A DNA stretch of 64,000 nt, from NCBI GenBank assembly GCA_947594835.1, contig CANQEH010000011.1:1-64000 (forward strand), read 5' to 3'. The position numbers were made by a program, and so were the translations under genes. The stretch is from an uncultured Acetatifactor sp. (GTDB lineage: Bacteria > Bacillota > Clostridia > Lachnospirales > Lachnospiraceae). The notes under the pieces are model-generated. The model had not been told where the DNA came from. It ran no database searches and saw only the letters and a list, made by a program, of their open reading frames with translations. Below, piece by piece: positions 36,512 to 44,704 of this stretch; positions within the stretch are counted from its first letter, which is position 1; every line of letters starts with the position of its first letter.

Positions 36512-37158
36512 CAGAGAGTTTGCAGAACTTCCAGACTTTTAAATTCCCGTCCCACAAAGCGCTTCATGTAAACCGCCACCACCTGTTTCAACTGCTCCAG
36601 CACCTTCTCATTCACCGCAAAGGTGTAGAGCTTCTCAATGGGGCTTTCCGCTATGTAACGCAGACAGTACCGGGTGGACTCCTCCAGCTGCATATCCTGG
36701 GGCACGCCAGGGAATTCCCCGTTTACCGCCAGCGCCCGGCACTCGTACACGCACCGCACCAGCGGATTTGGCAGCGACTCCGCACACAGGGCCTTTAAGG
36801 ACTGGTAGAGAAGCTTCAGCATCTCCCGCTCGTCGTTGTTTTCCCGGGTGTAATAGTCCGCCACCTCCGCAAAGTACATCCCGTAGCAGGCGCCGATGTA
36901 ATCCTCCCGCAGCGCCTCAAAAAAATTCTGGATGTCCGCCTCCGCCAGCGTGTACGCATTCCTCCCCTCGTAGAGCTTAAAGGCGCCAAAGGCAAAGGGG
37001 GCCGCCGCCGCGGCAAACCTGCTGCCCGGCTTCCTGGCCCCCCTGGCAAACGCCGACAGCTTTCCCCGCTCCTTAGTCAAAAGGCTGATATGCCTGTCGT
37101 ACTCTCCCACCGGGGATTGCTTCAGCACGATCCCCGTCACCCATATCGATTCCTGCAT
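36508..37158 (-). CDS. recO: DNA repair protein RecO
   Basis: About 216 residues. OB-fold start: VTGIVLKQSPVGEYDRHISLLTKERGKLSAFARGARKPGS. A helical C-terminal domain follows. I start at the ATG at 37158, which gives the standard N terminus; the open frame to 37251 only shadows yqzL. The usual C-terminal zinc-finger cysteines are not evident. RecO loads RecA with RecR at gaps. Gene order era-yqzL-recO is shared with Bacillus. Confidence 0.92.
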   Translation of the reverse strand: MQESIWVTGIVLKQSPVGEYDRHISLLTKERGKLSAFARGARKPGSRFAAAAAPFAFGAFKLYEGRNAYTLAEADIQNFFEALREDYIGACYGMYFAEVADYYTRENNDEREMLKLLYQSLKALCAESLPNPLVRCVYECRALAVNGEFPGVPQDMQLEESTRYCLRYIAESPIEKLYTFAVNEKVLEQLKQVVAVYMKRFVGREFKSLEVLQTLC

Positions 37159-37276
37159 GACTGTCTTCCTCTGCCTGCTCCCCTGTAAAGGCCTCCTGTC
37201 CCTGTCTGGAGACGAAGGCCAGATAATCCTCGATCTTCCCGCTTGCCTCAAACTGCTTCCAGTACTTTAAGTTCAT
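37073..37276 (-). CDS. yqzL: YqzL-like small protein overlapping recO
   Basis: 67 residues. It begins MNLKYWKQFEASGKIEDYLAF, which matches the YqzL pattern W-K-x-F-x-x-T/S-G-x-I-x-x-Y-L known between era and recO in Firmicutes. The C-terminal 28 residues overlap the recO start region in another frame, which makes it longer than the usual roughly 45 residues. Function is unknown. Confidence 0.72.
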   Translation of the reverse strand: MNLKYWKQFEASGKIEDYLAFVSRQGQEAFTGEQAEEDSHAGIDMGDGDRAEAIPGGRVRQAYQPFD

Positions 37277-37337
37277 TGCATTTCCCCCTAATCCAGTTGT
37301 ACCTCACAGGATCTAGGGTCTGCATTTCCCCTTTTTT

Positions 37338-38255
37338 CTATTCGCCGCCCCTGGCATCTTTGGGGTTATAGCCGTAATTTTTTAAGAGCAGCTCGCTGTC
37401 CCGCCAGTCTTTCCTCACCTTCACCCAAAGCTTTAAATTCACCTGCTTTTCCAGCATCCTTTCCAGATCCATCCTGGCGGAGGAGCCGATCTTTTTTAGC
37501 ATCTGCCCCCCTTTGCCGATGACGATCCCCTTGTGGGAATCCCGCTCGCAGATGATGGTGGCGTCGATCTGCCAGATCGGGCCGCTGTCTTTCATGCTCT
37601 CGATGGTCACTGCGATGCCGTGGGGAATCTCGTCTTCCAAAAGCCGCAGGGCCTTTTCCCGGATCAGCTCCGCGGCGATCTGGCGCACGGGCTGGTCGGT
37701 GACGGTATCCTCCTCATAGAACGCAGGCCCGTAGGGCAGATAGCGCAGGATACATTTGACCAGTTCCTCCGTATTGTGCCCTTTCAGGGCTGAAACCGGC
37801 ACGATCTCCGCAAAGTCAAGCTCCCTGCGGTACACATCGATAAAGCGCAGGATCTCCTCTTTTTTTACCGTGTCCGTCTTGTTGATGACTAAGATCACGG
37901 GAGCCTTAACCCGGCGCAGCCGCTCGATGATATGGCGCTCCCCGGCGCCGATGTAATCCGTCGGCTCCACCAGCCACAGGATCACATCCACATCCTCCAG
38001 CGTGTGCTCCGCCACTCCCACCATGTAGTCGCCCAGCTTATTCTTCGCCTTGTGGATGCCGGGGGTATCCACAAAGACGATCTGCCCCTCCGGCAAGGTG
38101 AGCACTGTCTGGATCCGATTTCTGGTGGTCTGGGGTTTGTTGGAGGTGATGGCGATCTTCTGCCCGATCAGCCGGTTCATCAGCGTGGATTTCCCCACAT
38201 TGGGCCGTCCCACCAGGGTTACAAAACCCGATTTATAAGTTGGTCTTTCCGTCAT
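37338..38255 (-). CDS. era: GTPase Era
   Basis: About 305 residues from the ATG at 38255 (GGAGCGGCAG upstream). G1 LVGRPNVGKSTLMN, G2/G3 region with IVFVDTPGIHKAK, G4 VINKTD, then the KH domain with GIVIGKGGQMLKKIGS. Era binds the 3' end of 16S rRNA during 30S assembly. Its start lies inside the end of the DUF4349 gene (23-nt overlap). Confidence 0.98.
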   Translation of the reverse strand: MTERPTYKSGFVTLVGRPNVGKSTLMNRLIGQKIAITSNKPQTTRNRIQTVLTLPEGQIVFVDTPGIHKAKNKLGDYMVGVAEHTLEDVDVILWLVEPTDYIGAGERHIIERLRRVKAPVILVINKTDTVKKEEILRFIDVYRRELDFAEIVPVSALKGHNTEELVKCILRYLPYGPAFYEEDTVTDQPVRQIAAELIREKALRLLEDEIPHGIAVTIESMKDSGPIWQIDATIICERDSHKGIVIGKGGQMLKKIGSSARMDLERMLEKQVNLKLWVKVRKDWRDSELLLKNYGYNPKDARGGE

Positions 38256-39276
38256 CTGCCGCTCCTTTTTCTGAAGGTTCTTTTGTCTTCTCCCGTTTCC
38301 TGGCAGCTCTCCTTTTGCGCAGCCGCAGAAGCACAAAGGCCAAAACGGCAATTCCTGCGGCCCACAGGATCAGGTAGGGAAGGTGCACTGTAAGCCAGAC
38401 GGCAAAGTCCACCGCGCCCTGTCCGATGTCCTGCAGGCTCTGCGCGAATCCGTCCCGGATCCGCTCCCAGACAGTCTGCTCTGCCACAGGGGTCAGCTCC
38501 TTTACCTCCCCCACATTCAGATAGACAGTGCTGTAATCCACCTGGTTTTCCATGGCGCGCAGCGAGGACTCCATGCTCTCTAACTGATAGCGGACCTCGG
38601 AAAGCCGCTCCTCGATGGCGATGATATCCTCTATGCTCTGGGCCTGTTCCAGGAGGACGAGCAGCCTCTCCTGCTCCGTGCGCAGGGCATCCCTGCGGCT
38701 CTCCATATCCACATAGCGCAGCGTCACGTCTTCCACATTGTCGCTGCGGCTTGTCACATTGCCGATGCCGGACACCCGTTCCAGAAAACTGTCCAGCTTC
38801 TCCTGGGGGATCCTCAGCACCAGGGTGGCATAACGCTCCTGGCTGTACGGGCTGTAAGGGCTGCCGTTATAGCTGTCCCTGCGCTCTATGTAGCCGTCCC
38901 GCTCCTGTACTTCCGCCTCTAAAGCGTCCAGAAAGCTGTCGTACTCTTTCGTCTCCACCTCCAGGTTCACCGTGCGGATGAGCTTCCTCTGCCCTGCGGC
39001 TTTTACTGCGCTCTCCTGAGCAGGCTCATAAGTCTCCTCAGCCATCCCCCCGGCGTCCAGGCCTTCCCCGGCTTCATAGAAGGAAGCCTGGTCTTCCACG
39101 CCGTACTTCTCATCGTACGCAGCTGTCTCCGCAATGGCATCCGCCATAGGCGCAAGCCCCACGCTGTATCCGTTTTGCGCAGCCGCCGCGTCAGAGGCTT
39201 TCCCGCACCCGGTGAAAAGAAGCGCCGCGCAAAGGCCCGCCAGGGCCGCTCTCCACTCACGTTTTCCCTTTTTCAT
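38233..39276 (-). CDS. DUF4349 lipoprotein
   Basis: About 347 residues. Lipoprotein signal ending LLFTGCGKA. Residues about 100-265 match DUF4349: RKLIRTVNLEVETKEYDSFL, ATLVLRIPQEKLDSFLERV and the coiled-coil LLEQAQSIEDIIAIEERLSEVR. One membrane helix near 300-322 precedes an Arg/Lys-rich cytoplasmic end. So it may span the membrane and be lipidated outside. The ATG at 39276 follows GAGAGGAGG. Role unknown. Confidence 0.85.
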   Translation of the reverse strand: MKKGKREWRAALAGLCAALLFTGCGKASDAAAAQNGYSVGLAPMADAIAETAAYDEKYGVEDQASFYEAGEGLDAGGMAEETYEPAQESAVKAAGQRKLIRTVNLEVETKEYDSFLDALEAEVQERDGYIERRDSYNGSPYSPYSQERYATLVLRIPQEKLDSFLERVSGIGNVTSRSDNVEDVTLRYVDMESRRDALRTEQERLLVLLEQAQSIEDIIAIEERLSEVRYQLESMESSLRAMENQVDYSTVYLNVGEVKELTPVAEQTVWERIRDGFAQSLQDIGQGAVDFAVWLTVHLPYLILWAAGIAVLAFVLLRLRKRRAARKREKTKEPSEKGAADDGKTNL

Positions 39277-39337
39277 TTTCCATCCTCCTCTCATCCTGCC
39301 GCTTCAAAAGCTCCTATACCCTTATAGACGGCTTCGG

Positions 39338-42259
39338 TCAGAAAAGGTTCTCCATCCTGTCAAATAATTTTTTCTCCCGCTTTAACTTCTGCGCGTTTCC
39401 CACCACGCAGAGACAGCCATCCTCCAAAAAAGCGTCCACATAAGCGGCCAGGCTGCGGATCTTCTCCGGGTCCGCCGCAAGCACCTCGTCCCGCTCTCTC
39501 TGCAGCTGCTCGTCCGTCACGCCCATCATATAGGCAGAGAGGGCACGGAGCCCCTTTGCCGCAGGCGTCAGAGGAGCGTCCATCCCGCTGATGGCGCCCA
39601 GGATATACTGGGTCATCACCCGCTCGTCAGCCTGGAAATCCCGCACGAAATCCGCCGCCTGTCCATAGACCTCCAGAGTCTTTCCAAGGTTGGGATCCTC
39701 ATAGGAGGCAAAATAGCTGTCACCGCTTCTGCCGAACCCGCAGGCACAGCCGTAGGCGCCGCCCCGCACTCTCACGTTCACCCACAGATACTCATATTCC
39801 AGCATCACCCTTAAGACCTTCAGCTCGCCTCTGTAAGGCAGGCCTTTCTTCAGAAAATTCCCGGCCTGGCACACATACTGCACCTGGGCAGAGGTCAGGA
39901 AGCCTTCCCGCGTGCAGGAAAAGGACGGCTCATAAAAAGTCCTTTCCACAGGCTCCGTGTAAAGCTTCGCCTTCAGACGGCCCACAGGCCCTTCCAGCCC
40001 GGCGAAGGCAGCCTTCTCCCCCACAAAATCCACCATCAGGTTCTCCGGCCGGAAGATCATACGGCTCAAGGCCTTTAAATTCTCAACGATCTGCTCTTTC
40101 CGGCTTTCAAATTCCGCCGCGTCCCGGGCGATCTCCCGGTAAAACGCAATTCCGGTGACGGCCTCGCTCACCGCGCCGGGGACGCTTGTGTAAGCGCCGG
40201 CCCTGCCCATAGCCACCACAGCCCCTCTGGCGGCCATCTGATCCTGCATCTGGCTTCTTCCCTCCTCCAGGATCTCCTTCAGGCGCTTGGTATCCTCAAA
40301 GTCGCTGGTCAGGAGCACCTCCTCCAGCAGCTCCACCGCCTTGCCCAGATAGGGGGACAGCGCCTTTGCCTTCACTTCCAGTGTCAGCGTATACCCGTCC
40401 GGGTCGTCCGCCCGGCCGTACACGTTGTTTACCGCCGACATCCCGCCTGTATAGAGATTGATCTCGTTAAACAGATCCCCGTAGGTATAATGCCGGGTGT
40501 TTAACAGAAACAGGCAGCCCTTTAAAAGCCCCATATAGGGATAGTATTTCCCGGGAATGTCCCTGCACTGAAAGATCAGCCGCAGATAGCCGACGCCGTT
40601 GGTCTCCAGATTGTGGTAAAGAGCCGGTGTGCCCTGCAGGCTGGTCTTTTCATACACCAGCTTCTCCGCCTCCGCCTTGATGTCTTCCCGGGAAAGCATG
40701 GGGATTTTGGCAAGCTCTTCCGGGTCATCCGGCGTATCCCGGAACCGGTTTAGGTCCGCAAAAGTGCGGCGGATCTCCTGCAGTTTTTCCTCATCCATGT
40801 CCCGCTTCTTCTGGGCCAGCGCCTCCCGAAGCGCCTCCTCCCTGCGCTCTAAAAGCCCCTCCACAGGCTTTAACACCACAAAGGAAGCGTGGGTATTTTC
40901 CAGGAAATAACGCTTTAACAGCCCCTCGAAATATCCCTGCTCCACCTTTTCCCGCAGGAACCCAAAAACGGCGTTCTCCTCCAGATGCCAAAAAGGCCTG
41001 CTCTCGTCATACAGCCAGCTGTCCAGCATCTGGATGCCGAACATCAGCCCTTTCGGCGTAGATCCAAAGTCCGCCTCCCGGTATTTAAACTCATAGAAAT
41101 TGATGCCCGCAAGCAGCGCCTTTTTGTCCAGCCCGCCCTCTGCAAGCTGCGCAAGCACCTGCTTTACCACCTCCAGAAACTCCTGCTGTCTGTCAGACTC
41201 CACGCCCTTTGCGATCACGGAAAAGACCGGCTGCCTGATGCTTCTGTCATAGCTGCTGTGCACGTCCTTGCCAAGCCCCCTGTCCACCAGCGCCTGCTTT
41301 AAGGGTGCGCCGGGGGCAGAGCAAAGGGCATAGTCCAGAACCTGCATCGCCACATAAAGCTCTCTGTCCAGGCTGTCCGCCACCGACAGGTTGTAGGCAA
41401 AAAATGTGTTGTCCGCCACGTCCTCGCCGGGATTGATGGGAAACTCCCGCACCCGCTCTACCGGCTCTTGAAAAGCCGGCTCCAGCTCCACCTGGGAATC
41501 CACGGGGAGCGCATCAAAATGGGCAAGGTACTCCCTGTCGATCCACTCCAGCTTCTGCGCCATATCCATATCCCCGTAGAGATAGAGATAGCTGTTGGAG
41601 GGGTGATAATAAGTCCTGTGAAACAAAAGGAACTGCTCATAGGTCAGTTCCGGGATCACCTCCGGATCCCCGCCGGACTCATAGCCGTAGGTTGTATGGG
41701 GATAAAGGGAATTCATGATCTCCCGATCCAGCACATCCTCCGGGGAGGAGTAAGCGCCCTTCATCTCGTTGTACACCACACCGTTATAGGTCAGTTCGCC
41801 GGTTTCTTCGTCCAGTTCATAGTGCCAGCCCTCCTGGCGGAAGATGGCCTCGTTTTCATATATCCTGGGATAAAACACGGCGTCCAGATACACATGGATC
41901 AGATTCTGGAAATCCTTGTCGTTGCAGCTTGCAACAGGATACAGGGTCTTATCCGGGTAGGTGATGGCATTTAAGAACGTATTTAAGGATCCCTTCAGCA
42001 ATTCTATGAAGGGATCCTTTACCGGGAAATCCCTGGAACCGCACAGCACGGAGTGCTCCAGAATGTGCGCCACCCCGGTGGAATCCTTGGGCGGGGTGCG
42101 GAATCCGATATAAAACACTTTATTTTCGTCGTTGTTTGACAGAAGCGCCACCCGGGCGCCTGTCTTTTTATGGCGGCACAGATACCCCACGCTCCCGATG
42201 TCGGGCAGCTCCCTTTTTTCCAATACCTCGTAAGCCGATACTTCTTCGATCTGTTTCAT
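39338..42259 (-). CDS. M16C zinc metallopeptidase (presequence protease-like)
   Basis: 973 residues. The inverted zinc motif H-I-L-E-H lies at residues 65-69 (STGVAHILEHSVLCGS), followed by NTFLNAITYPDKTLYPVAS and the third-ligand region VVYNEMKGAYSSPEDV. The whole length matches one-chain M16C peptidases (PreP, falcilysin, Mop112). They degrade peptides inside a closed chamber. AAAGGAGACG precedes the ATG. Confidence 0.95.
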   Translation of the reverse strand: MKQIEEVSAYEVLEKRELPDIGSVGYLCRHKKTGARVALLSNNDENKVFYIGFRTPPKDSTGVAHILEHSVLCGSRDFPVKDPFIELLKGSLNTFLNAITYPDKTLYPVASCNDKDFQNLIHVYLDAVFYPRIYENEAIFRQEGWHYELDEETGELTYNGVVYNEMKGAYSSPEDVLDREIMNSLYPHTTYGYESGGDPEVIPELTYEQFLLFHRTYYHPSNSYLYLYGDMDMAQKLEWIDREYLAHFDALPVDSQVELEPAFQEPVERVREFPINPGEDVADNTFFAYNLSVADSLDRELYVAMQVLDYALCSAPGAPLKQALVDRGLGKDVHSSYDRSIRQPVFSVIAKGVESDRQQEFLEVVKQVLAQLAEGGLDKKALLAGINFYEFKYREADFGSTPKGLMFGIQMLDSWLYDESRPFWHLEENAVFGFLREKVEQGYFEGLLKRYFLENTHASFVVLKPVEGLLERREEALREALAQKKRDMDEEKLQEIRRTFADLNRFRDTPDDPEELAKIPMLSREDIKAEAEKLVYEKTSLQGTPALYHNLETNGVGYLRLIFQCRDIPGKYYPYMGLLKGCLFLLNTRHYTYGDLFNEINLYTGGMSAVNNVYGRADDPDGYTLTLEVKAKALSPYLGKAVELLEEVLLTSDFEDTKRLKEILEEGRSQMQDQMAARGAVVAMGRAGAYTSVPGAVSEAVTGIAFYREIARDAAEFESRKEQIVENLKALSRMIFRPENLMVDFVGEKAAFAGLEGPVGRLKAKLYTEPVERTFYEPSFSCTREGFLTSAQVQYVCQAGNFLKKGLPYRGELKVLRVMLEYEYLWVNVRVRGGAYGCACGFGRSGDSYFASYEDPNLGKTLEVYGQAADFVRDFQADERVMTQYILGAISGMDAPLTPAAKGLRALSAYMMGVTDEQLQRERDEVLAADPEKIRSLAAYVDAFLEDGCLCVVGNAQKLKREKKLFDRMENLF

Positions 42260-42320
42260 CGTCTCCTTTTCCTTCCCGACAAACGGCTGCTGCCCTCTGC
42301 ACGCGCCGTCAGTCTTCCCC

Positions 42321-42743
42321 TTACAGCGCCGAGAGGGCCAGCTTGCTCACGGACAATTCCTGTATGACCATCCCCATCCGCTCCTTTTCCCCGGGCGGGA
42401 TCGCCGTCAGCTGGTCAATGCTCATCTGTCTCGTCACATACTCCCGCTTCTGTCTGCCAAACAAGCCCTTCTTTTCCTGAAGGACGCTGACCCGGACGCG
42501 GGCCTTGATGCGCTGGTAAATCTTTACCGCAAAGCTCTCCGGCGTAAGATAATACAGGTGGCTTTCCAGGGTGTCCTGGCCGTCCGCCTCCGGCAGGATA
42601 TATCGTTCCACGATCAGGCGGAATTTAAACAGGACGTCGTCCTCGTCCAAAAACTCCGCCAGGGTATATTTGCAGCCCACATAGACCCGGCTCACATCCT
42701 GTATGCAGTATTTGTAATCCTCATAGACGGTCTTTTGCATCAT
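42321..42743 (-). CDS. Uncharacterised protein encoded with the sigma-like gene
   Basis: About 140 residues. It starts MMQKTVYEDYKYCIQDVSRVY (shown in part), is mixed alpha/beta and has no signal peptide or membrane helix. I do not recognise a family. It starts inside the end of the sigma-like gene (23-nt overlap, GAGGACATCG before ATG ATG at 42743), so the two products are translationally coupled and may act together. Confidence 0.7.
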   Translation of the reverse strand: MMQKTVYEDYKYCIQDVSRVYVGCKYTLAEFLDEDDVLFKFRLIVERYILPEADGQDTLESHLYYLTPESFAVKIYQRIKARVRVSVLQEKKGLFGRQKREYVTRQMSIDQLTAIPPGEKERMGMVIQELSVSKLALSAL

Positions 42744-43470
42744 CGATGTCCTCGATCTGGAAGCCGCTGGCCCGCAGGGCGTCCAGAATACTGTCATAGG
42801 AAAGTCCCTTCTCTTCCGCCAGCTCCTGGGGCGTCACCTTCCTGCCCCACTCCTTCGCCAGTTCCCTGGCCTTTTCCGCCACCCGGTTCACTTTCCGCTC
42901 CAATTTTGCGTCTGTCTGACGGTTCTGGGCCGCCTCGGCGATACAGGCCTCCATGGCGTCCATGACCAGCCTCGTCAGCATCCCCGGCGCATCCTCTGGA
43001 TCCTCCAGGCTTCCCAGCCCCTCGACCCCCATCGCCAGGGCCAGGTTTCCCTCCCCGATCAGATCCTCCAACAGCACGCCCTGTCCGGCGTAGAGCCGGG
43101 CGATGTCCGCCACGTCCCCCAGATACGCCTCCACCAGACTCTGTCTGGCAAGGGCTTCTCCCGCCATCGCCGACAGGATCATGGCCTTGCGCTGCCCGTC
43201 CGCCGGTCTTGCAAGGCCGGAAACCGCCTCCAGATATTCCGCCAGGTAATCCTGCTCCTGCCCGGAGAGATGCTCCTCGGGATCCGGCGGCGTTCCCAGG
43301 CCGATGTGGTGTTTTTCCAGATAGTCGTATACCAGCTCTAACTGTTCCTGGGTCAGCCCAAGCTCTGCAAACGCTTCCTCTATCTGCTTTTTTTCAATGC
43401 AGTTTTCCTGCTCCTTCGCCAGCCGCCGTACCTTTTCCAGCGTCTGGGCAAATTTTAACTCCCGGTCCAT
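42721..43470 (-). CDS. Truncated sigma-70-like protein (regions 1.1, 2.1-2.2 and 3; no region 4)
   Basis: About 249 residues. Residues 1-60 resemble sigma region 1.1 (YDYLEKHHIGLG). Then QSLVEAYLGDVADIARLYAG and LLEDLIGEGNLALAMGVE match regions 2.1-2.2, which bind core RNA polymerase. The aromatic melting element of 2.3-2.4 (normally ...YATWWIRQ) is missing. VNRVAEKARELAKEWGRKVT matches the region 3 helix, and the protein ends there with no region 4. The ATG at 43470 follows GGAGAATCCT. Confidence 0.78.
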   Translation of the reverse strand: MDRELKFAQTLEKVRRLAKEQENCIEKKQIEEAFAELGLTQEQLELVYDYLEKHHIGLGTPPDPEEHLSGQEQDYLAEYLEAVSGLARPADGQRKAMILSAMAGEALARQSLVEAYLGDVADIARLYAGQGVLLEDLIGEGNLALAMGVEGLGSLEDPEDAPGMLTRLVMDAMEACIAEAAQNRQTDAKLERKVNRVAEKARELAKEWGRKVTPQELAEEKGLSYDSILDALRASGFQIEDIDDAKDRL

Positions 43471-43551
43471 AGGATTCTCCTTATCCGCAACAGCCCCTCC
43501 CCCATCCTGCAAGTGACGCCCGGACGCCGCCAAGACTGTCTCCTTGTGTCC

Positions 43552-44400
43552 CTACTTCACATGGGTGTGGGTGAACAGATGGTGCTGGCAGTACTCATAA
43601 TTGCCGTTGCACTTGGTACAGAACCGGAACTCCAGATCCGGGTCGTCCTGATCCGTCATGCCGCAGACGGCGCATTTGTGCTTGGTAATGCCGGGATTTC
43701 TCCGCAGATCCTGGCGGAATTCCGCCCGCCGTTTGATCTGCTTGGGCCTCAGATGCATATGGTTTTTGCTCTGCCAGAAAAAGAGCAGCGCGTTGAGCAG
43801 GGAAGCGGCGATGGCCGCCACCAGAAACCAGAGCTTCCACTGGACGGCCTGCAGCATCTCGAAGGCAAGCATCACCCCGTAGATGATGCCAAGCCATTTC
43901 ACCTTCACCGGGATCACAAACATCAAAAGCACCTGATTGTTGGGGAAGGTAAAGGCATAGGCCAAAAAGATGGACATATTCACATAGTAAGTGCTGTAAA
44001 AGCTTGCGCCCCACTGGAACATCAGAGGAGAGACGTCCGGCACGGCCAGATAATAGATGCCCATGCTTAAGAAGGCTCCCAGCACCGTGAGCAGGATGCC
44101 GGAGAAAATGTACACGTTGTAACGCCAGGTGCCCCAGACGCGCTCCAGCGTCGTGCCCAGGCTGAAATAAAAAAACAGCATGATGATGGTGAAGAGGTCA
44201 AAGGAACCGGGAGGAGCGATGAGCCAGGTCACAAGACGCCATACCTGCCCGTGGAGGATGGCGTAGGTGTCCAGATTCAGATACCCCATGACACCCGGCG
44301 CAAAAAGCGTCAGCACATATCCCGCCACATAACACATGATCAGTACCAGGGTCAGATTCGGAATCGCAAATCTTCCAAATTTCTTTTCCCACTTACTCAT
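43552..44400 (-). CDS. Rhomboid-like membrane protein without catalytic residues, with C-terminal zinc ribbon
   Basis: 282 residues with about six helices. GTTLERVWGTWRYNVYIFSG is the rhomboid L1 W-R signature. The segment where G-x-S-G should be reads QWGASFYSTYYVN, and the helix that should carry His reads VAAIAASLLNALLFF; no serine-histidine dyad is evident. Residues about 240-282 form a zinc ribbon, CAVCG...CTKCNGNYEYCQHH. The ATG at 44400 follows GAAAGGATATGGAAGGAT. Confidence 0.75.
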   Translation of the reverse strand: MSKWEKKFGRFAIPNLTLVLIMCYVAGYVLTLFAPGVMGYLNLDTYAILHGQVWRLVTWLIAPPGSFDLFTIIMLFFYFSLGTTLERVWGTWRYNVYIFSGILLTVLGAFLSMGIYYLAVPDVSPLMFQWGASFYSTYYVNMSIFLAYAFTFPNNQVLLMFVIPVKVKWLGIIYGVMLAFEMLQAVQWKLWFLVAAIAASLLNALLFFWQSKNHMHLRPKQIKRRAEFRQDLRRNPGITKHKCAVCGMTDQDDPDLEFRFCTKCNGNYEYCQHHLFTHTHVK

Positions 44401-44481
44401 ATCCTTCCATATCCTTTCATTTTACAAAACTTTTTCGTCCCCGTCCGGGACAAAGGCATGAAATATTTTTCGCGCGAATAC

Positions 44482-44510
44482 ATTTTATCATCATCCCCCA
44501 CATAAGTAAA
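44482..44510 (-). promoter_or_regulatory. Promoter of the rhomboid-like gene
   Basis: On the minus strand TTTACT (44505-44510) and TAAAAT (44482-44487) with a 17-bp spacer. It lies in the 304-bp divergent gap. Confidence 0.5.
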
Positions 44511-44573
44511 CCAAGCATTTTTTATTTTATAAATTTTACAGGAATTTCATAAATTTTTCCTGCCCTTTCGTAT

Positions 44574-44602
44574 TTGCATTTTGGCAGTATGTGTACTATA
44601 AT
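44574..44602 (+). promoter_or_regulatory. Promoter of the large activase gene
   Basis: TTGCAT (44574-44579), 17 bp, then a perfect TATAAT (44597-44602). The predicted leader is about 95 nt. The rest of the 304-bp gap (44401-44704) holds this promoter, the opposite one and the leader hairpin, and nothing else that I recognise. Confidence 0.65.
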
Positions 44603-44632
44603 AACCTCGTGTGTCACAATTTGTCGAAGCAG

Positions 44633-44655
44633 AGCCTGCCCGCTTTGGGCAGGCT
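44633..44655 (+). other. Leader hairpin of the activase gene
   Basis: AGCCTGCCC and GGGCAGGCT are perfect 9-bp arms around GCTTT. The hairpin lies about 25 nt into the predicted transcript and 50 nt before the start codon. It has no U-run. Confidence 0.55.
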
Positions 44656-44704
44656 GCACAAGGGATATGCCTTTGAATCATTGCATAGGAAGGATGTATA
44701 TTAC

